Positions 8,335 through 16,134 of a DNA stretch of 64,000 bases are shown here, in pieces (positions within the stretch are counted from its first letter, which is position 1; every line of letters starts with the position of its first letter). The stretch comes from Lachnospiraceae bacterium FE2018 (GTDB taxonomy: Bacteria; Bacillota; Clostridia; Lachnospirales; Lachnospiraceae). The notes under the pieces are model-generated. The model made no database searches. It saw nothing but the letters and a program-made list of their open reading frames with translations, and was not told the origin of the DNA. Position numbers and translations under genes: made by a program. The stretch spans positions 62,001 to 126,000 of the forward strand of contig JNKK01000002.1 of NCBI GenBank assembly GCA_000702845.1. Direction: 5' to 3'.

Positions 8335-9963
8335 ATGAAATATATATTTGTGACAGGTGGTGTTGTTTCGGGACTTGGAAAAGGAATTACGGCAGCTTCT
8401 CTCGGCCGGCTGCTGAAGGCACGCGGGTTTCGTGTGACAATGCAAAAGCTGGATCCGTATCTGAATATTGACCCGGGCACAATGAATCCGATTCAGCACG
8501 GGGAAGTGTTTGTGACGGATGACGGAACGGAGACCGATCTGGATCTGGGACATTATGAGCGGTTTATCGATGAGAATTTAAACCGGTATTCTAACGTGAC
8601 GTCAGGGAAAATATATGAAGCTGTTCTGCAAAAAGAGCGGGATGGCGGATACGGCGGCGGGACGGTTCAGGTGATTCCGCATGTGACAAATGAGATCATC
8701 AGCCGTTTTTACGGAGTTGACACGGCATTTTCACAGCTTTCCGCCCGGACAAAGACGGATCCGGAAAATGAGATAGCAATCATTGAGGTGGGCGGCACAG
8801 TCGGAGATATTGAGTCTCAGCCGTATCTGGAGGCGATTCGTCAGTTTCAGCACACAATGGGACATGAAAATGTCATGCTGATTCTGGTGTCTCTGGTTCC
8901 GTATCTGAAATGTTCGCAGGAACTGAAGACAAAACCGACACAGGCAGCGGTTAAGACGATGCAGGGCATGGGTCTGCAGCCGGATGTGATCGTGTGCCGG
9001 ACCGAGACCGAACTGCCCCGGGACGTACGGGATAAAATTGCGCTCTTCTGTAATGTGGACAGGCGGTTTGTCATGGAGAACCGTGATCTGAACTATCTGT
9101 ATGAAGCACCGCTTGCTCTGGAAGCGGAACATCTTGCGGAAGCAGTATGTGAGATACTCAGAATGCCGTGTCCGGAGGCAGATCTTGCAGACTGGCGCAG
9201 GATGGTTGAAGCACTGCATCATCCGGATCAGTCTGTCAGAATTGCACTGGTTGGAAAATATACGAAGCTCCATGATGCTTATCTGAGTGTTGTGGAGGCG
9301 CTGAAACACGCCGGGACGGCAAACCGCGCAGAGGTCACAATTCTGTGGATCGAGGCGGAGGATCTGGAAGAAACACCTGCGGAAGAACTGCTTCGGGATG
9401 CGGATGGCATCATTGTGCCGGGCGGATTCGGAGAACGCGGGATTCCGGGGATTATCCGGGCAATTCAATACGCCAGAGAAAACAAGATTCCATTTTTGGG
9501 AATTTGTCTGGGCATGCAGCTCGCCTGTATCGAATATGCGAGAAATGTCGCAGGTTTTCCTATGGCAGATTCGCTGGAATTTGCGCCGGATACACCGGAT
9601 CCGGTGATTCATCTGCTGCCGGATCAGACTGGAGCACTGCCGATTGGCGGTACGCTGCGGCTCGGAAGTTATCCCTGCGTTCTGGCGGAAGGGTCTCTGC
9701 TGCACCATCTTTACGGAGAGAAATCGATTACGGAAAGACACCGGCACAGATATGAAGTGAATAACGAATATCGCGCGGTGCTGGAACAGAAGGGTCTGTT
9801 TTTCAGCGGTCTGTCTCCGGACGGAACCATTGCGGAAATGCTGGAGCTGCCTGACCATCCTTATTTTGCGGCCACACAGGCGCATCCGGAATTTAAATCC
9901 CGTCCGAACCGTCCTCATCCGCTATTTGACGGACTGATACGCGCAGCAGTTTCCGGCACCTGA
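8335..9963 (+). CDS. pyrG: CTP synthase
   Basis: Makes CTP from UTP, ATP and glutamine. The 542-residue protein begins [24 protein letters not shown], the hallmark synthetase domain with its P-loop, followed by [15 protein letters not shown] and DLGHYERF. The C-terminal glutaminase domain (about 290-540) has [19 protein letters not shown] (catalytic Cys) and THPEFKSRP (His, Glu). The start has GGAACGGA 7-14 bases upstream. It lies 94 bp after the ANTAR gene and ends the cluster of three glutamine amidotransferase or glutamine-making activities. Nothing unusual is seen in the active sites. Confidence 0.98.
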   Translation: MKYIFVTGGVVSGLGKGITAASLGRLLKARGFRVTMQKLDPYLNIDPGTMNPIQHGEVFVTDDGTETDLDLGHYERFIDENLNRYSNVTSGKIYEAVLQKERDGGYGGGTVQVIPHVTNEIISRFYGVDTAFSQLSARTKTDPENEIAIIEVGGTVGDIESQPYLEAIRQFQHTMGHENVMLILVSLVPYLKCSQELKTKPTQAAVKTMQGMGLQPDVIVCRTETELPRDVRDKIALFCNVDRRFVMENRDLNYLYEAPLALEAEHLAEAVCEILRMPCPEADLADWRRMVEALHHPDQSVRIALVGKYTKLHDAYLSVVEALKHAGTANRAEVTILWIEAEDLEETPAEELLRDADGIIVPGGFGERGIPGIIRAIQYARENKIPFLGICLGMQLACIEYARNVAGFPMADSLEFAPDTPDPVIHLLPDQTGALPIGGTLRLGSYPCVLAEGSLLHHLYGEKSITERHRHRYEVNNEYRAVLEQKGLFFSGLSPDGTIAEMLELPDHPYFAATQAHPEFKSRPNRPHPLFDGLIRAAVSGT

Positions 9964-9970
9964 TGTCTGC

Positions 9971-10588
9971 TCAGAGCCAGCACTGTGTCTCTGTGATTTT
10001 CCGGGCAAAAATGCGTCCCTGGTCGGCGGGATCTTTTGCCTGGTGATATTTAAACAGCATGGTGTCTTCGCCGCGCATGCCGAGGATCTCGATTTTTCCG
10101 GTGACATGCGACATCATAAACCGGAAGTTTTTCCCGGGACCGTTTTGCAGATTCATGGTATCCTGTATAATCCGGTATCCGGTCCGGAGCGGAATCTGAA
10201 AATGATTCATCACGCCGATAACCGGACGGCACTGGAACACGTAGTAGGGAATAATGCCCGCTGCCGTTAAATTTCTCAGCAGGCAGGACAGGGTTTCCGG
10301 ATTGTCATTGATCCCTTTTAACAGTACCGTCTGGTTGCGAACCGGGATTCCCAGTCCGTTCAGTTCTGCGATCGCCTGTCTTGCCTCGGCAGTGAGTTCG
10401 CGCGGATGATTAAACTGTGTTACGACATAGATCTGTTTCTGTTCTGCGTATTTTGCCAGAATCCCTTTTAATTCGCCGTCGGTTGTGATTCTCTGCGGAA
10501 GAACAACCGGCGTTCTTGTTCCAATAAAATGGCAGACCAGTGTTCCATGTTTGATACCTTTTTTAAACAGCAAAACAAAAAGATACAA
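9971..10588 (-). pseudogene. KamA-family radical SAM aminomutase, 5'-truncated remnant
   Basis: The minus-strand frame matches only the C-terminal half of lysine 2,3-aminomutase-like proteins: IGTRTPVVLPQRIT, FNHPRELTAEARQAI, GIPVRNQTVLLKGIND and the PYYVFQC segment are all family landmarks. The N-terminal half, including the CxxxCxxC cluster that binds the iron-sulfur centre and SAM, is absent, and no remnant was found in 10589-10949. Without it no radical chemistry is possible. Homology begins around base 10540 and runs to the stop; the first about 17 codons are not family-like. It faces the 3' end of pyrG, 7 bp away. Most likely a deletion relic; a short functional derivative cannot be fully excluded. 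Confidence 0.8.
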
Positions 10589-10949
10589 AGATGTCGCATA
10601 TGTGGTTCCGTGTCCCGCCTGTATGTAAAGTAGTTTCGGAGTAAGTATCAGAGATGTGAACCGTGTCAGATGACAGTCCCTTAACCGGATGATCGCAGAA
10701 ATGTGAGAGATAGGATATAAACTGCCAAAACAAAAGCAACATAAATATTATTACATTCATAGAAGAAATTGTCAACTTTTCGTCAGAGGTCTGCCGCGCC
10801 GTTTCATTCGCCAAAGAAGGAAAATGATGCTATAATGAACGCGAAAGTGTTTTACCGCGCATGGGACGTAAAACAGGAGTCAGATTTCGTGAAAGAGAAG
10901 GATTGTGCGGTAAATGAATTAAACCAGATATGAATCAAGGAGGCACTTC
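10589..10949. other. Intergenic region with promoter and 5'-UTR hairpin
   Basis: No coding sequence is supported. A plus-strand promoter is visible: TCGCCA (10808-10813), 17 bp, TATAAT (10831-10836) preceded by TGC. The transcript would begin with a hairpin TGTTTTAC (10848-10855) / GTAAAACA (10868-10875) and then a 75-nt leader to the gene at 10950. Confidence 0.6.
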
Positions 10950-11858
10950 ATGGGACAGAACATTTTTACAAATGATATCATTATTTCCTGGCTGCAGTAC
11001 TTTGCGCAGAATACAACGATTGATCTGGAGCGCGTCAAGATGCTTGACATCACGCGGAAGAATAAGAATGTAATACCGACGGTTGAAGCAAACAAGGCGA
11101 CTCTGGTATTCACAGAAGCCGGCGACAAGGATATTTTCTACCGCATGTGGAACGCGGGACTGGGCGAGTGCGAGGTCTGGTACAACGAGGGATCAGATCC
11201 GGAGGGCCCGATCAAGCATGATCATTTAAAAGATATGATCGACCGCGGCATCAATGCATCAGCAGGCATGCTGATTCTCAATGAAAATGCGCGCAACACC
11301 TACAAAATCGGCATGGACAACGACAGTTTCCGGCGCGGTTCCGTGCGCTATGTCGGCAGCGAGATCAGGTCGGTTATTCTGAACAAGATACAGGTCGGCC
11401 AGCAGGATGAGATCATGGTCATCAGCGGCGAGAGTATTGCCATTGAGGCGGCGCTGATCGCGACGGAGGGTACCATCATTGCCGTTGAATACAATGGTGA
11501 TGACAGGGCCACCATGGAAGAGAACATCGATCATTTCGGCCTGCATAACATTGAGGTGATCGATCACGTTGATGAGGAGAGCATGAAGGATCTTCCGGTT
11601 CCGTCGCTTGTCTTTATGGTGGCATCCGCAAGCATGGAGCAGGAGCTGGATCTGCTGACAAAACTGAATCCGAATATCAGCGTTGTCGTCTATACGCTGG
11701 ACTTCAGCGTCGCAGCCAACATGGATTCCGTCTTTGAAAAGTACGGGATCAGGGACAAAGAAGTAATTCAGGTAGCCGTTTCCAAGCTGAATGCAAAGAA
11801 TGCGTTTGAGCAGCAGCCGGCGCCGTGGATTATTTCCGGCAAGGCGGCAAGAGCATAA
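10950..11858 (+). CDS. CbiT-like methyltransferase-fold protein with degenerate SAM motif
   Basis: A 302-residue protein starting at 10950 after AAGGAGG. Residues about 135-300 follow the plan of CbiT, the decarboxylating precorrin/cobalt-precorrin methyltransferase: VGSEIRSVILNKIQV, then SIAIEAALIATEGTIIAVEYN, then FGLHNIEVID. In true CbiT the strand before this is an Asp-Ile-Gly-x-Gly-(T/S)-Gly loop that binds SAM; here it reads VISGESIAIEAAL (157-169), without the glycine-rich loop. The N-terminal 130 residues are weakly CbiE-like at best. No other corrin gene is nearby. It may be a non-catalytic or differently tuned relative; function unknown. It has its own promoter and is followed by the hairpin at 11882-11955. 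Confidence 0.6.
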   Translation: MGQNIFTNDIIISWLQYFAQNTTIDLERVKMLDITRKNKNVIPTVEANKATLVFTEAGDKDIFYRMWNAGLGECEVWYNEGSDPEGPIKHDHLKDMIDRGINASAGMLILNENARNTYKIGMDNDSFRRGSVRYVGSEIRSVILNKIQVGQQDEIMVISGESIAIEAALIATEGTIIAVEYNGDDRATMEENIDHFGLHNIEVIDHVDEESMKDLPVPSLVFMVASASMEQELDLLTKLNPNISVVVYTLDFSVAANMDSVFEKYGIRDKEVIQVAVSKLNAKNAFEQQPAPWIISGKAARA

Positions 11859-11881
11859 ACTTATTTATCATTGTTTTTTGT

Positions 11882-11955
11882 GAGGGGCCGCTGATTGATA
11901 ATTGTCTTCCTGCTCAGGTGGAATTCGCAGAAGACAATTATCAATCCCCGGCCTC
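11882..11955 (+). repeat. Conserved-core hairpin element, copy 1
   Basis: A perfect 17-bp stem GATTGATAATTGTCTTC (11893-11909) / GAAGACAATTATCAATC (11930-11946) surrounds the core GCTCAGGTGGAATTCGC (11912-11928). The stem may continue outward with GAGG..CCG against CGGCCTC. No T-run follows, so it is not an ordinary terminator. It lies in the same orientation as the flanking genes, 35 bp before the barnase-type gene. Related copies are at 12726-12775 and 26503-26562. Confidence 0.85.
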
Positions 11956-11989
11956 GCGAAGACAGCGCAGGAGAAAACGATAAGAAAAT

Positions 11990-12709
11990 ATGGAAATGAA
12001 ACAACGCAGCGTATGGTTTAGAAGATTTGCAGGACTGCTTCTGGCAGTTCTGCTTTTGCTGGGAATGATTCCGCTGGCAGGATGCGGCGGAAGCAGGGAT
12101 CAATCCGGCGCGCAGAGTACGGCTGCAGTGGAAAGCACAGCTGATGCAGAAAGCACAGCGCCCGAAGAAAGTGCGGCAGATGGACCTGATGTGTCTTTGT
12201 CTGAAATTGCCGCGGGGACACGGAGTGCGGTTTCCGGTTCTGGTTCTGAGGCAGAAACTGAGACGTCAGATGCGCCAGATGCCGGGGCAGCGGATGAAAC
12301 AGATCCGGAAGAAGCGGACGGCAATGAAGATGCACTGACTCTGGCTGATTCAGACGGGTCCGGTGAAATCGACGAGCACGGCTCCTATACATCCAAGGAG
12401 GAAGTAGCCCTCTATCTGCACACGTACGGACATCTTCCGGAGAATTATATTACCAAGAAGCAGGCGGAGAAGCTCGGCTGGAACAACCGCGCCGGCAACC
12501 TGCAGGACGTGGCGCCCGGCAAGAGTATCGGCGGCAGCCGGTTCGGCAATTATGAGGGACTGCTTCCGGACGCAAAAGGGCGGAACTACTACGAGTGTGA
12601 CATCAATTACGAAGGCGGATACCGCGGTCCTGAGCGGATCATCTACTCCGATGACGGACTGATTTTCTATACCGCGGATCACTATAAGAGTTTTGAGCAA
12701 TTATACTGA
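11990..12709 (+). CDS. Barnase-type guanyl-specific ribonuclease lipoprotein
   Basis: A 239-residue exported protein. Residues 1-32 are a lipoprotein signal ending LAGC (Cys32). Residues about 35-125 are a low-complexity Ser/Ala/Glu/Asp linker. Residues about 130-239 match barnase closely: YLHTYGHLPENYITKKQAEKLGW, NLQDVAPGKSIGG, CDINYEGGYR and DHYKSF. Barnase Lys27, Glu73 (general base), Arg83, Arg87 and His102 (general acid) correspond to Lys156, Glu202, Arg212, Arg216 and His231. Arg59 of barnase, which contacts guanine and barstar, is Tyr188 here. It would be anchored outside the membrane and could degrade RNA in the wall space or act as a toxin. The next gene carries a barstar domain. Both sides are bordered by the conserved-core hairpin. 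The ribosome site is weak (AGGAG 16 bp away); ATG at 11996 is an alternative start. Confidence 0.9.
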   Translation: MEMKQRSVWFRRFAGLLLAVLLLLGMIPLAGCGGSRDQSGAQSTAAVESTADAESTAPEESAADGPDVSLSEIAAGTRSAVSGSGSEAETETSDAPDAGAADETDPEEADGNEDALTLADSDGSGEIDEHGSYTSKEEVALYLHTYGHLPENYITKKQAEKLGWNNRAGNLQDVAPGKSIGGSRFGNYEGLLPDAKGRNYYECDINYEGGYRGPERIIYSDDGLIFYTADHYKSFEQLY

Positions 12710-12725
12710 GCAGAGGAGCCGGATA

Positions 12726-12775
12726 CGGATAGTTGTCTTCTTGCTCAGGTGGAATTCGCAGAAGACAAATATCCG
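12726..12775 (+). repeat. Conserved-core hairpin element, copy 2
   Basis: CGGATAGTTGTCTTC (12726-12740) pairs with GAAGACAAATATCCG (12761-12775) with one mismatch, around the identical core GCTCAGGTGGAATTCGC (12743-12759). The outer stem differs from copy 1 yet stays paired. It sits between the barnase-type and the barstar-fusion genes. Confidence 0.85.
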
Positions 12776-12813
12776 CCCCCGATTCTGATTTAATCGTTAA
12801 TTACAGGTAAAAT

Positions 12814-13638
12814 ATGAAAAGAATAGAATTAGATTTTACAGAAGTGTTTACGCCGGAACAGGCGCATGTGATGATCGCGGAAGAGCTGGATTTTCCTTTC
12901 TACTACGGACGGAATCTGGATGCGCTGTATGACTGTCTGACGGATCTGCAGGAGGATGTGCATCTGGTTCTCGTGCCGCCGTCAGAGACAGCGGCACTTG
13001 GCGGGTGGTTTCAGAAAGCATGCCGGGTTTTTGAGGATGCCGAAGCGGAAAATTCGCATCTGAAGATTGAACTGCAGGAGCATGAAAAACCAAAGCTGGC
13101 CGTTTTGTTTCCGGGAATCGGTTATACATGTGACCGGTCACTGTTATATTTTTCAGGAAAACTGGCGCAGACGGCCGGTTATGAGATCCGTGTGGTTCCG
13201 TACAAAGATTTTCCATCCGGCGTGAAGGGGAACCGCAGCAAGATGGAAGCGAGCTTCTATTCCGCCATGGAGCAGACGGAGACATTGCTGGCAGACGTTG
13301 ACTGGGCGGCGTACGGTGAGCTGTTGTTTATCGGGAAAAGCATCGGTACGATTGTCGCATCCGCATATGCAAAACAGCACGGCCTGCAGGTCCGGTCGGT
13401 TCTGTTCACGCCGCTCGCTGATACGTTTCAGTTTCTGGATGCGGAATCGGACGCTGCTGCATTTCACGGCACAGCTGACCCGTGGGCGAATACAGACGAG
13501 ATCTCTAAGATGTGCGAAGAGCTGCAGATCCCGCTGTATCTGACGGATCGTGCCAATCATTCGCTGGAGACAGGGGATGTGGAGACGGATCTGAATACGC
13601 TGACGGAAACAATGCGGATCGTAAAAGCGTTTTTGTAA
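12814..13638 (+). CDS. Barstar domain fused to an alpha/beta hydrolase
   Basis: A 274-residue cytoplasmic protein without signal sequence. Residues 1-88 are barstar-like: the block YYGRNLDALYDCLTDL (30-45) matches barstar YYGENLDALWDCLT, keeping the two aspartates (36 and 40, barstar Asp35 and Asp39) that plug the barnase active site; barstar Trp38 is Tyr39. From about residue 93 a second domain starts (KLAVLFPGIGYTCDRSLLYF) with the nucleophile elbow GKSIGT (Ser176), TADPWA (Asp222) and ANHSLE (His249), a full serine-hydrolase triad. The upstream neighbour encodes the barnase-type enzyme, so the barstar part is presumably its cytoplasmic inhibitor protecting the producer. The role of the hydrolase is unknown. 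A fusion is unusual, because barstar is normally a free 90-residue protein. Confidence 0.88.
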   Translation: MKRIELDFTEVFTPEQAHVMIAEELDFPFYYGRNLDALYDCLTDLQEDVHLVLVPPSETAALGGWFQKACRVFEDAEAENSHLKIELQEHEKPKLAVLFPGIGYTCDRSLLYFSGKLAQTAGYEIRVVPYKDFPSGVKGNRSKMEASFYSAMEQTETLLADVDWAAYGELLFIGKSIGTIVASAYAKQHGLQVRSVLFTPLADTFQFLDAESDAAAFHGTADPWANTDEISKMCEELQIPLYLTDRANHSLETGDVETDLNTLTETMRIVKAFL

Positions 13639-13661
13639 ATAAGTTAAGGCAGGGACCGGTT

Positions 13662-14756
13662 ATGAACAAAAGAGTATTCGGAACTCTGAAAAGCGGTGAA
13701 ACGGCATTTCTCTATACCATTCAGTCTGAAACACTGAGGGCGGATATCACGGATTATGGCGCAGCCCCGGCAGCGCTGCTGGTGAGAGATCCCGCCGGCG
13801 GGAACATGACGGATGTTATGCTCGGGTATGATGAAGTGTCCGGCTATGAGGCGGGCACGAGTTATATGTCTGCCCTGATCGGACGGTTCGCCTCCCGGAT
13901 TGAGGGCGCATGTTTTGCCCTGAACGGAAAAACATATCATACGGTTCAAAATGAAGGATGCAATACGCTGCACAGCGGAAATTATGGTTATTCAAAACGG
14001 CTGTGGCGTGTTGATGAGAAAACAGCATCGGACCGGCAGATCACCTTTTTGCTGAACAGCCCGGACGGAGACCAGGGATTTCCCGGAAACGCAGAACTGT
14101 CTGTTACATACAGTGTAACGGACAGCGGGGAATTCCATATTGTTTATGAAGCGGTCTGCGATCAGGATACGCCGTTGAATCTGACAAGCCACGCGTATTT
14201 CAATCTGAACGGACATAATGCAGGTGACGTGCTGTCTCACAGCGTCAGGATTCCCGCGGAGTTATTTACTCCGGTTCGGGCTGACTGTATTCCGACCGGA
14301 GAGATCCGGTCCGTGAAAGGAACGGCATTTGATTTTACAGAAGAAAAGGAAATCGGCCGGGATCTGGATCTGCAGACAGGAGAAGAACAGATTCGTCTGA
14401 CGGGCGGCTACGATCACAATTACTGCCTTGCCGTTTTGTCGGATGCGGGCGCGGCGATACATTCCGGACAGGCGGATTCATCCCGAGAAGGAGGGCTTGC
14501 GACTGTACTGGAGGCCCGGGGAGACCGGAGCGGAATCTGCATGACTGTCAAAACTAGTCAGCCGGGATTTTTGTTCTACACAGGCAACAATCTGGAGCAA
14601 GAAGCCGGTAAGGGCGGAGCTGTCTATCCGCGCTGGGGCGGTTTCTGTGTGGAGACAGGGCATTATCCGAACAGCATCAGCCAGCCGGGATTTCCATCTC
14701 CCGTTCTGCGTGCCGGGGCGAGATACCGCGCAGAAACGGTGTTATGTTTTAGATGA
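13662..14756 (+). CDS. galM: Aldose 1-epimerase (galactose mutarotase)
   Basis: Interconverts alpha and beta anomers of galactose and glucose in the cytoplasm. The ATG at 13662 (MNKRVFGTLKSGETAFLYTI) is chosen over the longer frame because the upstream part lies inside the preceding gene and AGGCAGGGA precedes this start. The product is 364 residues. Family motifs include SALIGRFASRI, NTLHSGNYGYSKRLW (substrate-binding His), NLTSHAYFNLNG (catalytic His) and the C-terminal GFCVETGHYPNSI with the catalytic Glu. It starts 23 bp after the barstar-fusion gene and may be cotranscribed with it, although a functional link is not obvious. No Leloir pathway genes are adjacent. Confidence 0.95.
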   Translation: MNKRVFGTLKSGETAFLYTIQSETLRADITDYGAAPAALLVRDPAGGNMTDVMLGYDEVSGYEAGTSYMSALIGRFASRIEGACFALNGKTYHTVQNEGCNTLHSGNYGYSKRLWRVDEKTASDRQITFLLNSPDGDQGFPGNAELSVTYSVTDSGEFHIVYEAVCDQDTPLNLTSHAYFNLNGHNAGDVLSHSVRIPAELFTPVRADCIPTGEIRSVKGTAFDFTEEKEIGRDLDLQTGEEQIRLTGGYDHNYCLAVLSDAGAAIHSGQADSSREGGLATVLEARGDRSGICMTVKTSQPGFLFYTGNNLEQEAGKGGAVYPRWGGFCVETGHYPNSISQPGFPSPVLRAGARYRAETVLCFR

Positions 14757-14784
14757 TAAAGGAAAAGCCTCGTTCCTTTTTGGG

Positions 14785-14830
14785 AAAAAGCGAAGGAAGA
14801 CATGAATTTGTCTGATCCTTCGCTTTTTTT
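14785..14830 (+). terminator. Intrinsic terminator after galM
   Basis: AAAGCGAAGGA (14788-14798) pairs with TCCTTCGCTTT (14816-14826), followed by further T. Confidence 0.88.
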
Positions 14831-14916
14831 GATCCGGCGCGATCTCCGATTAAGCAGACGTTTTTAAAGTACATCTTAGGTTACGCCGGTATGATACGAC
14901 CAAAAGGAGGTATCCT

Positions 14917-16134
14917 ATGAAACAGGTTATTATCATACCGGCGCTGAATCCGGACGAAAAGATGATCCGGCTGATCCGGAATTTAAAAGAATATGGATTT
15001 GAGAGAATCATCGTTGTAGATGATGGAAGTGAAGCGGTTTATCACGAATGGTTTGATGAAGCACAGACGGCAGGGTGTCTGGTCATCCGGCATGAACGGA
15101 ACCGGGGCAAGGGCGCGGCTCTGCGCACAGCCATCCGCACCGCACAGGAAATGTACGGGGATGTTTCTTATATTACAGTTGACGCGGACGGCCAGCATCT
15201 GCCGGAGGATATCCGGCACGTCGCAGAGGCAATGGTACAGTACCCGGAGTCCCTGGTGCTGGGTACCCGGGATTTCTCAGGCGAAGATGTGCCGAAAAAA
15301 AGTCTGCTGGGCAACCGGATCACGGCAAAGGTGTTCCGGCTGACAACAGGCATTGACTGCCCGGACACCCAGACGGGTCTGCGCGGCATCCCGTCCTGTC
15401 TGGCGGATCTGGCCTGTGAGACCACAGGAAACCGTTATGAATATGAGATGAATTTTCTTATGGATGCATCGCAGCGGGTGCCGTTTGTGACGGTGCCAAT
15501 CACGACGGTTTATGAGGATGGAAATAAATGTTCACATTTCCGCCCGGTACGCGACTCCGTTCTGGTGTATAAACGGCCGCTGCGGTTTATTGCTTCTTCC
15601 CTGACCGGGGCAGTCTGCGATGTTCTTCTGTTTGCCTTTCTGCTGTATTTCCTGACGGGAGAGTGGAATGTGACAGCACAGCAGAGTCTCAGCAGCGGTT
15701 TTACACAGCAGGGAACTGGCGGAACAGCAGGACTTCAGACATTTGCATCCGGCGCGCATGTGATTCTGTTTGCGACCATTGCAGCCAGAATCGGATCAGG
15801 AATCGTGAACTTTCTGATGAACAAGTACTGGAGTTTTGAAAGCCGGGCCTCCGGGCGCCGGGAGATGATGCGGTATGCGATTCTGTTCGTCGGACAGATG
15901 TTTGCAAGTGCGGGGCTGGCAATGCTGCTGTCACTGGTGATCCCGTCAGTTGCCGGCAAGATGATTGCCGACACAAGTTTGTTTATTATAAGTTACGTCA
16001 TTCAGCAGCGCTGGGTGTTCTCCGGGAGAAAGAACAGGAGTCTGACCGGAGATTGTTCTTTGCGGGAAAAACCTGCAATGACAGCTGTTGTAAAGAAGAA
16101 AGAAGCGAAGAAAGCAGGGAAGAATTATGTTTGA
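14917..16134 (+). CDS. Family 2 glycosyltransferase fused to a GtrA-like membrane domain
   Basis: A 405-residue protein with an AAGGAGG ribosome site. The N-terminal 215 residues are a GT2 domain of the dolichyl-phosphate-mannose-synthase type: VIIIPALNPDE, RIIVVDDGS, ERNRGKGAALRTAI, the DADGQH metal motif and PDTQTGLRGI. From about residue 220 there are four hydrophobic helices, including NFLMNKYWSFE and YVIQQRWVFS, typical of GtrA proteins that help move polyprenyl-linked sugars across the membrane. The protein likely loads a sugar onto undecaprenyl phosphate and flips or presents it for envelope glycosylation. The C-terminal Lys-rich tail overlaps the next gene by 8 bp, so the two are probably translated together. 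Confidence 0.92.
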   Translation: MKQVIIIPALNPDEKMIRLIRNLKEYGFERIIVVDDGSEAVYHEWFDEAQTAGCLVIRHERNRGKGAALRTAIRTAQEMYGDVSYITVDADGQHLPEDIRHVAEAMVQYPESLVLGTRDFSGEDVPKKSLLGNRITAKVFRLTTGIDCPDTQTGLRGIPSCLADLACETTGNRYEYEMNFLMDASQRVPFVTVPITTVYEDGNKCSHFRPVRDSVLVYKRPLRFIASSLTGAVCDVLLFAFLLYFLTGEWNVTAQQSLSSGFTQQGTGGTAGLQTFASGAHVILFATIAARIGSGIVNFLMNKYWSFESRASGRREMMRYAILFVGQMFASAGLAMLLSLVIPSVAGKMIADTSLFIISYVIQQRWVFSGRKNRSLTGDCSLREKPAMTAVVKKKEAKKAGKNYV

